Origin: an uncultured Pseudomonadota bacterium | Lineage (GTDB): Bacteria; Pseudomonadota; Alphaproteobacteria; Rs-D84 | Reading direction: 5' to 3' | Assembly (NCBI GenBank): GCA_947165555.1 | Contig: CAMVAR010000051.1 | Span: forward strand, 1-5,502 | DNA length: 5,502 nucleotides | Shown: piece by piece, positions 1 through 5,502 of the stretch | Layout of the letters: each line of letters opens with the position of its first letter | Numbering within the stretch: position 1 is the first letter of the stretch | Notes under the pieces: model-generated | What the model was told of the DNA's origin: nothing | Databases searched by the model: none | The model's input: only the letters and a program-made list of their open reading frames with translations | Made by a program: the position numbers and the translations under genes

Positions 1-2385
1 GTTTTCAATATCCTGCACTGCGCTCATTGCACCAACCACTTTTGTCCCATCTTGCAATGATTGCCGTGTCACCCGCCGTTTCTGAGTAAACCCAGCTCGC
101 TCTACAAAACGTTGTTTTTTACTTTCATGTACACACTTAGCAACCTGTCTGCCGCTTCTCATGTCCTGTATAAATCCTTTAAATTCTGGATCGTATTCTA
201 ACTCCTTCAAGGCCGCGTTAATTATATCAGGAGAGCTTCTTGGAAAATCTTTGTCTTTTGCTAAATCATAATTTGATAGCCATTCATCTGTTTTTTGTGG
301 ATAGTGCTGAAATCCTGCTTTTTCTGCAAACAATTGCTTTTTACTTTTGTGTATGCAATCAACAATATTACCAGCTCTAGTTTTCATTTTTTGAATGAAC
401 CCTTTAAACTCCGAATCGTGTTCAAATTTACCCAATGCTTTTCGTATATTTCGGTGGCTTCTGCTTGGAAAACTCTCATCGTTCATTAAATCAACAACAG
501 ATAGCCATTCATCCGTCTTTAGCGGATATACAAACCCTGATTTTGCCGCGAATAATTGTTTTTTACTTTCGTGTATGCACTTGGCAATCTGGCTGCCTAT
601 TTTCATATCACGTATAAATCCCTCAAATTCCGGATTGTGTTCAAATCTGGTCATTGAATCGTTGATAGCTTTTAGATCACCACGTGGAAAACCTTCATCT
701 TTTGCCAAATCATTAGCCGACAACCATTCTGCCGTTTTAGTCGGATAGTACCTAAATCCAGCTCTTTCTGCAAACAACTGTTTCTTGCTTTTGTGTATAC
801 GCTTGGCGATGTGACCGCCATTGCTCATATCTCGTATAAAACCTTCAAATTCCGGATCATGTTCCAGTTCAACTAAGGCTGTGTTGATTTTCACTGGGTA
901 CCCACTTGGAAAATCTTCGTCTTTTGCCAAATCTTTAGCCGACAACCATTCATCCGTTTTTTCGGGAATAAACTCGTCCGCTATGCGTTCCTCAGCTCGA
1001 CGATTCAATTTGATTAGGGTTGCACTGTCAGTGATTAACTTATAATCTACAAATTCTACGTTATTGTGTTTATGTATTCTGGCGGGATTTTGTTCAGCTA
1101 GTTTTTCTTGAATTTTCTTTGGGTCCAGAACCACATTACCCTCAGCAATATCTTTGAATAGTATCTGATGAGAATTCGATGCTGTGTATAAAATATCTTC
1201 ATCTTGTGCATCTGGTGTGCTACGAAATAGTGTATCTATAACGAAAGCAAATTTATATTCATTATTTTCATCAATTCGTATCGCACGACCGGCGGTCTGT
1301 TCCGCTTTGACCCGCGACCTTGTCGGATAATTTATACATAAAGCAACCGTTACATCATCGAAGCCCTCGGTTAATGTACCAACCTGACATGCAACAGTGT
1401 ATCTGCCAGATTTAAATTCGCCTTTTAAACGATCATATTCTTTATCGCTAATTCCAACTTTGTGTAAAGATATTGCAACATCACGTCCCATAATTTCGTT
1501 TATTTTTGCTGCCTGTAAATCTGCAATCGCGGCATTTGGGCAGTTTATTATTGCTTTCAAACGATGAAAGTCTACCCCTGTTTCTTCGTCAAAACTTTCA
1601 GCATAAACATGTGCGATTTCCGTTGCCAGTGTTTCTGGGCTGATTTGTGTCGTTATTTTTTCATAATCATAATCACCGATATTTGTCAAAGGCACCGAAG
1701 ACAAATCGCAAACAACACTTGAACGATAAAAGACATTTTTTACCGGACACAACACACCTCTATCTACAGCGTCCGGGATATTCATAGCGTATATTTCAGT
1801 ATTTAACATATTCGCAATTGCACGATTTGCTTCATATTTTGGCGTGGCGGTAAAACCTATAATTGGAACAAATTTATTATAAAAAGTTAACCGTTCAGAA
1901 ATCTTTTCGCCAAGCATATGATGTGCCTCGTCAGCAAAAATTAGTCCCACATCGTTAAAATCTACAACGCCGAATAATTTTCCCAATGAATTATAGGTTG
2001 TAATAACAACATCACTATTGATATTCTTTTTCTGCCCGCTGTACTCTGTTGCGGTAATGTTTGCAAATTTTTCTAGTTTTTTCTGTGTTTGTTCTATCAG
2101 TGATAAACGTGGCACAATTATTACAATTTTTTGGTGTTTTTTTGTACCGGTTGCAATAAGCGCATCAAAATAAGCACGTGCCATACGCGCAAACATGACT
2201 GTTTTGCCATAACCAGTTGGTAATTTAAAATAACTGTGTGCTATTTGTTCGTCTGTAAATTTGTCGGACACAAGTTCACGAAAAACCTCACGTTGTTGCT
2301 TGTCACGCCACGTGGGCCAGGCATCCGCATCGGCTATCTGCCTGGCAAGACCCGTACGTAAAAGTTCCACATCTGTTGTATCCAT
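1..2385 (-). CDS. SF2 DEAH-box helicase with four C-terminal ~73-aa repeats (3' end outside window)
   Basis: The frame is open from ATG at 2385 to base 1: 795 codons, no stop, so the C-terminus is missing. Visible SF2 motifs are Walker A PTGYGKT (residues 56-62), a motif Ia-like IVPRLSLIEQT (90-100), DEAH (152-155), motif III-like GFTATP (177-182), motif V-like GTLTEGFDD (336-344) and motif VI QTAGRAIR (363-370). This is the two-RecA-lobe layout of ATP-driven nucleic-acid translocases of the SSL2/COG1061 type. A linker (~390-475) leads to four tandem repeats (476-768), then a basic stretch (KRRVTRQ) that continues off the edge. No nuclease motif is visible in the part seen. No signal peptide is present, so it is cytoplasmic. 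ATG 2385 is the first Met before the domain; its only SD-like sequence is AAGG, 11 nt upstream, which is weak. The substrate is unknown. A restriction- or defence-related role is possible for this architecture but unproven, since no partner gene is visible. Confidence 0.93.
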   Translation of the reverse strand, partial: MDTTDVELLRTGLARQIADADAWPTWRDKQQREVFRELVSDKFTDEQIAHSYFKLPTGYGKTVMFARMARAYFDALIATGTKKHQKIVIIVPRLSLIEQTQKKLEKFANITATEYSGQKKNINSDVVITTYNSLGKLFGVVDFNDVGLIFADEAHHMLGEKISERLTFYNKFVPIIGFTATPKYEANRAIANMLNTEIYAMNIPDAVDRGVLCPVKNVFYRSSVVCDLSSVPLTNIGDYDYEKITTQISPETLATEIAHVYAESFDEETGVDFHRLKAIINCPNAAIADLQAAKINEIMGRDVAISLHKVGISDKEYDRLKGEFKSGRYTVACQVGTLTEGFDDVTVALCINYPTRSRVKAEQTAGRAIRIDENNEYKFAFVIDTLFRSTPDAQDEDILYTASNSHQILFKDIAEGNVVLDPKKIQEKLAEQNPARIHKHNNVEFVDYKLITDSATLIKLNRRAEERIADEFIPEKTDEWLSAKDLAKDEDFPSGYPVKINTALVELEHDPEFEGFIRDMSNGGHIAKRIHKSKKQLFAERAGFRYYPTKTAEWLSANDLAKDEGFPRGDLKAINDSMTRFEHNPEFEGFIRDMKIGSQIAKCIHESKKQLFAAKSGFVYPLKTDEWLSVVDLMNDESFPSRSHRNIRKALGKFEHDSEFKGFIQKMKTRAGNIVDCIHKSKKQLFAEKAGFQHYPQKTDEWLSNYDLAKDKDFPRSSPDIINAALKELEYDPEFKGFIQDMRSGRQVAKCVHESKKQRFVERAGFTQKRRVTRQSLQDGTKVVGAMSAVQDIEN
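82..960 (-). repeat. Four tandem ~73-residue protein repeats in the helicase C-terminus
   Basis: Translated units are residues 476-549 (739-960), 550-622 (520-738), 623-697 (295-519) and 698-768 (82-294), 71 to 75 residues each. Each starts KT(D/A)EWLS..DL and carries a Phe-Pro pair about ten residues later. Then come I..(A/S)...(F/L)E(H/Y)(D/N)(P/S)EF.GFI..M, a short Gly/Arg-rich turn, and (I/V)H.SKK(Q)(L/R)F...(A/S)GF. The composition suggests a mainly helical module, and the HxSKKQ core gives each unit a basic patch. Codons differ between units although the protein core is kept, so the duplications are not recent. Position and size resemble the helicase-associated (HA, PF03457) repeats found after SF2 helicases, but the HA hallmark LG.W...QR is absent. 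A nucleic-acid-contacting array is an inference. Confidence 0.9.
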
Positions 2386-2409
2386 ATTTAGACCAGCCTT
2401 ATGGCTTGT

Positions 2410-2438
2410 ATTGTACCATAAAAAATTGATATGTGCCA
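2410..2438 (-). promoter_or_regulatory. Candidate promoter of the helicase gene (extended -10)
   Basis: Read on the minus strand, TACAAT (2410-2415) is preceded by TGG, giving an extended -10 of the TGnTAnAAT kind. A poor -35 (TGGCAC, 2433-2438) lies 17 nt upstream. Transcription would start near 2403, leaving a leader of about 18 nt before ATG 2385. The -10 is flanked by 6-bp inverted arms TTATGG (2399-2404 on the plus strand) and CCATAA (2416-2421), which could be an operator. This is inferred from sequence only. Confidence 0.45.
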
Positions 2439-2585
2439 CAAAAACGACAAAGAGCACCCAAATGCAGACAGGTTATATTTCTCTCTTTTGTGCTGAGTTT
2501 TGCCGCATAAAAATTCCCTGATATTACCTGTAATTAACATATCTAATACCGTCAAATATTACAACTCTGCCAGTATTAAAATCTT

Positions 2586-2619
2586 AAAAAAACACTATAT
2601 TGCGCGGCATAGGCGCAAT
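2586..2619 (-). terminator. Probable intrinsic terminator of the secreted-protein gene group
   Basis: On the minus strand ATTGCGC (2613-2619) pairs perfectly with GCGCAAT (2599-2605) around a 7-nt loop. Six nt further on is a run of seven T (2586-2592). It lies about 90 nt after the stop of the 2711-3163 gene and before the helicase promoter candidate. The gap between stem and T-run is longer than ideal, so strength is uncertain. The upstream 2632-2664 hairpin may assist. Confidence 0.5.
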
Positions 2620-2631
2620 TTTGCACCGCCG

Positions 2632-2672
2632 GCCCGAACCACCCCATGTTGGGGTGGTGCGGGCGATTTTTT
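2632..2672 (+). terminator. Strong intrinsic-terminator-like hairpin reading on the plus strand
   Basis: The arms GCCCG-A-ACCACCCCA (2632-2646) and TGGGGTGGT-G-CGGGC (2650-2664) pair over 14 bp with a single A/G mismatch, around a TGT loop. GA and six T (2667-2672) follow. The T-tract lies on the plus-strand side, and the minus-strand exit side is GC-rich with no T-run. Formally it therefore terminates rightward transcription, although no rightward gene is visible. In minus-strand mRNA the same stem would still form just downstream of the 2711-3163 coding region. Confidence 0.65.
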
Positions 2673-2710
2673 GCCGTTTTGCGTTTATTTCACTTTACAT
2701 ATTGCGGGGG

Positions 2711-3163
2711 TCAAATACCGACAGACCGGTACAATCCACGCCGCAACGGCACCATCGATGCAGCGTGGGACGCACAGGGCGAAGCGCAATTCTCCGTGCA
2801 GTGGTCGCTGACGTTGCCGGGGGCCATGTAGCCACTGTACACCCAACGCGACAGGGCCGGACGCAACATTTTACAATAGCAATAGACACCCGTGCTGTAC
2901 ACATTCATGTTTTGATTTGTCGCAACACATCCCCCAGTTTTGCAATCGGCTGCGCATGCGGCAATCCCACTGATTATGCCATAGCTAAATTTGGTTGACC
3001 ATGTTTTACCCGTTCCGGTACTGCCATTCGATTTGCCATTTATTACAGGGTCCAAAACAATCATTGTGGCGTCATCTTGGACACACATGTTTGCGCCGTA
3101 TGACGGCACAAACATCATGCCCGCAATGGTTATTGCGCACAGCGATGTTATTAGTTTATTCAT
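2711..3163 (-). CDS. Small secreted Cys-rich protein, divergent third member of a tandem family
   Basis: 150 residues. ATG 3163 is chosen for a good SD (AGGAG at 3172-3176, 8 nt upstream) and a signal peptide: N-terminal Lys, hydrophobic residues ~4-20, likely cut near SYGA/NMC (24/25). The mature protein has nine Cys (27, 70, 74, 79, 95, 97, 122, 126, 130). It keeps the family marks seen in the two upstream genes: MC at the mature start, IAAC, CYC-x-ML..P..S.WV, and C-x3-C-x3-C near the end. It differs by extra Cys at 74 and 79, loss of the RDG segment, CYC in place of CWC, and a basic tail (PLRRGLYRSVGI). No catalytic motif is recognised. A disulfide-stabilised exported protein is the best reading; the function is unknown. 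It lies 106 nt after its neighbour and is the last gene of the group before the terminators. Confidence 0.85.
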   Translation of the reverse strand: MNKLITSLCAITIAGMMFVPSYGANMCVQDDATMIVLDPVINGKSNGSTGTGKTWSTKFSYGIISGIAACAADCKTGGCVATNQNMNVYSTGVYCYCKMLRPALSRWVYSGYMAPGNVSDHCTENCASPCASHAASMVPLRRGLYRSVGI

Positions 3164-3269
3164 TTGCCTTTCTCCTTTTTTGTTTTAATCATGTTTCCCT
3201 TTTGCGCCCCCGGCATGGTCCCATCCCGCGGTGTCAATATTTTCAACCGAAATAAATTCATTCCAAAGA

Positions 3270-3740
3270 TTACCAAATCGCCGTGTAAATCGCACCACGG
3301 AAATTCGCATTTTCGCGAACCAATGTCGCGCATGATGTCGTACAATCCGCCGCACATGCCGCATCCGACGCGTACGATTTGTTAAATACCCAATCCGATA
3401 CCGCCGGATATGTCATCCCACACCAACAATTTTCACCAACATCAATCGTTGCCGTCGATACCGAACCGTCCGCGACACCATGTGTGCCCACAATTTCATT
3501 ACATGCCGCCACACCATAGACCCGATTGCCACCCGCCGCGGTTTCAGAGCCATATTCACGCGACGATGTGAAATATTCAAATGTTACATAAAATGTCCCA
3601 TCAGAATTTACCGTTTGGGATATGCCATCGCGTGATTTTACCAATGTCGCAACGTACGAATCGGTATGTATGCACATCGTCGTCGCATGTGCGTGCACGC
3701 ACGCAAATATTGTCATAATTATTAATAATATTCTTTTCAT
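3270..3740 (-). CDS. Small secreted Cys-rich protein, second member of a tandem family
   Basis: 156 residues. The frame is open up to 3890, but ATG 3740 is preferred: it begins a typical Sec signal peptide (MKR, hydrophobic residues 4-15, AHA/TT cleavage after 19) and has a GGGGG run 7 nt upstream (3748-3752). The longer version would be an Arg-rich extension overlapping the preceding gene. The mature protein has seven Cys: MC at 23, VAAC at 80, CWCGM at 105/107 and C129-x3-C133-x3-C137. The shared framework is MC(I/V)HT.SY, R-DG, a T-F-V-F-Y beta-like stretch, CWCGM..P..S.WV, Y.SD..C. It is clearly paralogous to the 3772-4263 product. The spacing of 31 nt to that gene suggests co-transcription. 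The role is unknown; it is probably periplasmic, secreted or surface associated. Confidence 0.88.
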   Translation of the reverse strand: MKRILLIIMTIFACVHAHATTMCIHTDSYVATLVKSRDGISQTVNSDGTFYVTFEYFTSSREYGSETAAGGNRVYGVAACNEIVGTHGVADGSVSTATIDVGENCWCGMTYPAVSDWVFNKSYASDAACAADCTTSCATLVRENANFRGAIYTAIW

Positions 3741-3771
3741 TTCTTTGCCCCCATTGTTATTTTGTTGATTT

Positions 3772-4263
3772 TTATCCCGGCCAAACCGTATCAAATAAAT
3801 TCGAACGCATGACCGAATCGTTCGCAACCGATGTCGCGCACGCCGTCGTGCAATTTGTCGCACATTCCGAATCAGACGAATAATCCCCACCGGAAACCCA
3901 TTCTGATGTCATCGGAAATAACATGCCGCACCAACATCGCGCCCCAAATAACCCACCCAAAATCGCATCATTCGTTTTCATGGCCGATGCATCATCGTTA
4001 CCAACAACATGCAAATCCGTTATGTCATCAGAACACAATGCAACACCATCAATGTATTCGGTGCCACGATTTGATGTGTTATAATTAAATGATACACGAA
4101 ATGTTCCAATGCCCGTTGTGGAAATATCTGATTTCGTGGTAATTGTGCCATCGCGCCCCCGCAGGACAAGCCCAATATAAGAATTGGTATGAACGCACAT
4201 TGATGCACCAAACAACGGTGTGCCAACAAATAACCCCAAAAATATAACCAAAAATTTATTCAT
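3772..4263 (-). CDS. Small secreted Cys-rich protein, first member of a tandem family
   Basis: 163 residues from ATG 4263, ending VWPG then TAA. An open frame continues 30 codons upstream to 4353, but the chosen Met starts a clear signal peptide (MNK, hydrophobic residues 4-19, cleavage near FGA/SMC at 20/21) and has GGGGG 5 nt upstream (4269-4273). The seven mature Cys are C23, C77, C110, C112, C134, C138 and C142. CWCGM and C-x3-C-x3-C lie 22 residues apart, exactly as in the next gene. Other shared points are MCVHTNSY, RGRDG, F.V.F.Y.TS.RG and S.WV. The MC start is not a lipobox, so a lipoprotein is unlikely. It follows the large Cys-rich repeat gene by 135 nt. No known domain or enzyme signature is recognised. 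Confidence 0.88.
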   Translation of the reverse strand: MNKFLVIFLGLFVGTPLFGASMCVHTNSYIGLVLRGRDGTITTKSDISTTGIGTFRVSFNYNTSNRGTEYIDGVALCSDDITDLHVVGNDDASAMKTNDAILGGLFGARCWCGMLFPMTSEWVSGGDYSSDSECATNCTTACATSVANDSVMRSNLFDTVWPG

Positions 4264-4398
4264 TATAACCCCCAAAAATACAATTTCGCCATTCGGGTCA
4301 ATGTCATGGCACGACCCATAGGGCCGCCCCCCACGGTACAACAGGATGCACAATTGTGACCGTGCAACCGATTCCCATACACATGGGAATTTCTGGTA
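4264..4398. other. 135-base spacer between the large repeat protein and the first small secreted gene
   Basis: The spacer holds the 8-bp hairpin at 4371-4390, a 10-bp palindrome CACAATTGTG (4349-4358), a G-rich stretch and the GGGGG ribosome site of the downstream gene. A minus-strand TTGACC with TATTTT 15 nt away lies close to that ribosome site, too close for a useful transcript start, so no convincing promoter is claimed. The two genes may be transcribed together. Confidence 0.5.
4371..4390. repeat. Perfect 8-bp inverted repeat downstream of the large gene
   Basis: ATTCCCAT (4371-4378) and ATGGGAAT (4383-4390) surround a 4-nt loop, starting 9 nt past the TAG of the 4399-5502 gene. No T-run follows on the minus strand and only a short TTTCT-like stretch on the plus strand. 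It may be a Rho-type pause site, an mRNA 3'-end stabiliser or a weak terminator, not a classical intrinsic terminator. Confidence 0.6.
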
Positions 4399-5502
4399 CT
4401 AGTTAGTAACATGGTACACACCCCCATCACCATCATTCAAATTCATCGTCCCATCCGCCGCGCCGGGCAACAAATTGATATAACATATATCACCCCTCCC
4501 CGTACCGGTGTTGGAATCAACAAGTTGGAAATTTAATGATGGCGTTGTACTTTTTTCGGCATACAATGGCCAACTGCGCCCATCAGATACACGCAATGTA
4601 TGCATGCCCGGGATTGCGCAACCGGATGCACACGTGTCAACGCCGGTGTGCGTGTATCCAATATCACACAATGGTGTACATAATTCAGAACTGAGACCAT
4701 CCGTGTACATATAGCATAAATTTGTGTCCGTATCGGTCGTAACCGCATCGTTATACAACGAATAATTCGTCGCGCATTCCAACACGGTTGTTTGTTCTTC
4801 GTTATCGTCGGTTATTGTTTTTTCAACACGACGCGCGAACGTATTTGATGGAACAACATCATAATGCCCGGTCGGACACCCCGCACGCGGATTATCGACA
4901 CAACCCGCGGTGGTCGGATACTGACCAAAACCGCACCGAACTGATGAATTTTGTTCAACATAACTGATGTTGCGACGGCTTAATAAAACCTGGTACCCGT
5001 TGATACAGGATGCAGAATACGCCTCCATAAATGTATAAATACTGTTGGTAATGGCACCAAAACCAGCATCACATATCGCAGAATCGTATTCGCGACATGT
5101 CCCAGATAAATAATATTGGCCCGTTGGGCAACGCACCGAATTTCCAACAACATTATCAAAACGCGTTACGTAATTACGACTTAACATTGGACGATAGCCC
5201 GCAATACACGCACCGCCATGTGCATAATCAAATGTGGCAACGGCGTTTTGACCACTATTTAAAAAACCGGAATCACATGTCGCCTGGGTCAAATTAACGC
5301 ATGTGCCATTTGAATACCGCTGGCCAATGGCACACCGTGTAACCGAACGCGGAACCGGGCGGGTAATATTGTAATCATACGTGAATGTTTCGTATCCACC
5401 GGGACATCCATCGGTTGACATTATGGTCAAACTATCCGGGTGAATATTATCAGAATATAATGAACGAAAACCATTGCCACATGTGCCGTCTGCGTGCGCA
5501 AC
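4399..5502 (-). CDS. Large Cys-rich repeat protein, probably exported (5' end outside window)
   Basis: 367 residues are visible. The frame is open to base 5502 and ends VYHVTN then TAG at 4399-4401, so the N-terminus and any signal peptide are beyond the edge. An internal TTG at 5430 is not the start, because the repeat pattern continues upstream of it. The visible part has 20 Cys. Residues 8-208 are three ~65-68-residue units with four Cys each; residues 209-295 are a degenerate, Cys-rich fourth unit; and residues ~300-367 are a distinct tail (T-LRVSDG-SWPLYAEK, then GDICYINL and GTMNL) with one Cys. Charged catalytic motifs are absent and Tyr, Asn, Thr and Gly are abundant, as in extracellular disulfide-rich proteins. 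It resembles surface repeat proteins of uncultured Alphaproteobacteria from memory only. The downstream co-oriented small Cys-rich secreted genes suggest a shared envelope or secreted role. Exact function unknown. Confidence 0.85.
   Translation of the reverse strand, partial: VAHADGTCGNGFRSLYSDNIHPDSLTIMSTDGCPGGYETFTYDYNITRPVPRSVTRCAIGQRYSNGTCVNLTQATCDSGFLNSGQNAVATFDYAHGGACIAGYRPMLSRNYVTRFDNVVGNSVRCPTGQYYLSGTCREYDSAICDAGFGAITNSIYTFMEAYSASCINGYQVLLSRRNISYVEQNSSVRCGFGQYPTTAGCVDNPRAGCPTGHYDVVPSNTFARRVEKTITDDNEEQTTVLECATNYSLYNDAVTTDTDTNLCYMYTDGLSSELCTPLCDIGYTHTGVDTCASGCAIPGMHTLRVSDGRSWPLYAEKSTTPSLNFQLVDSNTGTGRGDICYINLLPGAADGTMNLNDGDGGVYHVTN
4879..5481 (-). repeat. Three four-cysteine repeats in the large protein
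   Basis: Units in window residue numbers are 8-75 (5278-5481), 76-143 (5074-5277) and 144-208 (4879-5073). Cys positions are 8/33/57/68, 76/99/125/136 and 144/166/190/201. The gap from third to fourth Cys is 11 in all three units, and from fourth Cys to the next unit is 8 in all three. The first two gaps vary (22-25 and 24-26). The core is C..GF ... C..GY ... RC..GQ.....(G)(T/C), then a short linker ending A.C or similar. A fourth unit begins with CPTGHY at residue 209 but then diverges. Confidence 0.88.

Larger units (their letters stand above)
2386..2710. other. 325-base intergenic region between the last small secreted gene and the helicase
   Basis: No credible gene lies here. The plus-strand frames crossing it have no convincing ribosome site and run into the antisense of the 2711-3163 gene. 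The region holds a minus-strand promoter candidate next to the helicase, a minus-strand stem-loop plus T-run (2586-2619) and a strong plus-strand-oriented terminator-like hairpin (2632-2672). A second, weaker minus-strand promoter-like pair is TTGTAA (2559-2564) and TATGTT (2536-2541) with 17 nt between them. If used, it would give the helicase a leader of about 140 nt. Confidence 0.7.

Noticed and set aside
82..960. CRISPR array or DNA-level tandem repeat
   Set aside because: The ~220-nt periodicity is at the protein level with many codon differences; there are no short identical repeats with unique spacers.
295..1045. Several plus-strand open frames, some sharing motifs such as SGSCSN, SFAKSLADNHS
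   Set aside because: They are the antisense of the four helicase repeats; their mutual similarity comes from the repeats on the other strand, and they lack ribosome sites.
2386..2710. tRNA or riboswitch in the intergenic region
   Set aside because: No cloverleaf, T-arm consensus or known aptamer core was seen; only simple hairpins.
2500..2998. Plus-strand open frames across the intergenic region and the third small gene
   Set aside because: They run through the terminator hairpins and antisense to a gene with a signal peptide, SD and paralogues; no family features.
3209..3237. TTGACA (3232-3237, minus strand) as a -35 for the third small gene
   Set aside because: The hexamer is perfect, but the sequence 16-18 nt downstream is GC-rich (GCCGGG) with no -10-like box.
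3741..3890. 50-residue upstream extension of the 3270-3740 gene
   Set aside because: It is Arg-rich, overlaps the end of the preceding paralogue and would bury a good signal peptide and ribosome site.
4264..4353. 30-residue upstream extension of the 3772-4263 gene
   Set aside because: It would hide the signal peptide; the internal Met with GGGGG upstream matches the arrangement of the neighbouring paralogue.
4399..5430. TTG at 5430 as start of the large repeat protein
   Set aside because: The frame remains open to 5502 and the upstream residues contain the first Cys of a regular repeat unit, so the gene is cut by the window edge.

Overview
The window looks like a piece of a bacterial chromosome in which every credible gene lies on the minus strand. 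In transcription order (high to low coordinate) it holds: the 3' part of a large Cys-rich repeat protein (4399-5502, its start beyond the right edge); three small, mutually related, secreted Cys-rich proteins (3772-4263, 3270-3740, 2711-3163); a 325-base gene-free stretch with hairpins and a promoter candidate (2386-2710); and an SF2 DEAH-box helicase with a tandem-repeat C-terminus (1-2385, its end beyond the left edge).

Organism: standard stop codons (TAA, TAG and TGA all used), Shine-Dalgarno sequences and Sec signal peptides show a bacterium. The pairing of long 'C-x2-GY ... RC-x2-GQY ... GTC' repeat proteins with short secreted 'MC ... CWC-x-M ... C-x3-C-x3-C' proteins recalls hypothetical surface proteins of uncultured, gut-associated Alphaproteobacteria. 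That is pattern memory, not a search, and is held with low to moderate confidence.

Right half (2711-5502): the four genes are co-oriented and all appear to encode exported, disulfide-rich proteins, so they probably form a surface or secreted module. Spacing is 135 nt between the repeat protein and the first small gene (with an 8-bp hairpin lacking a T-tract), then 31 nt and 106 nt. A stem-loop followed by seven T residues on the minus strand near 2586-2619 plausibly ends this unit.

Left half (1-2385): the helicase has a full set of SF2 motifs in its first ~390 residues. Residues ~476-768 are four ~73-residue repeats with the core 'EWLS..DL ... EHDPEF.GFI..M ... IH.SKKQLFA..AGF'. The repeats do not obviously match the classical helicase-associated (HA) repeat, and they are the most distinctive item here together with the small-protein family. 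Nothing in the window ties the helicase functionally to the secreted genes; it has its own promoter candidate.

Two genes are cut by the window edges, so the helicase C-terminus and the repeat protein's N-terminus cannot be described.
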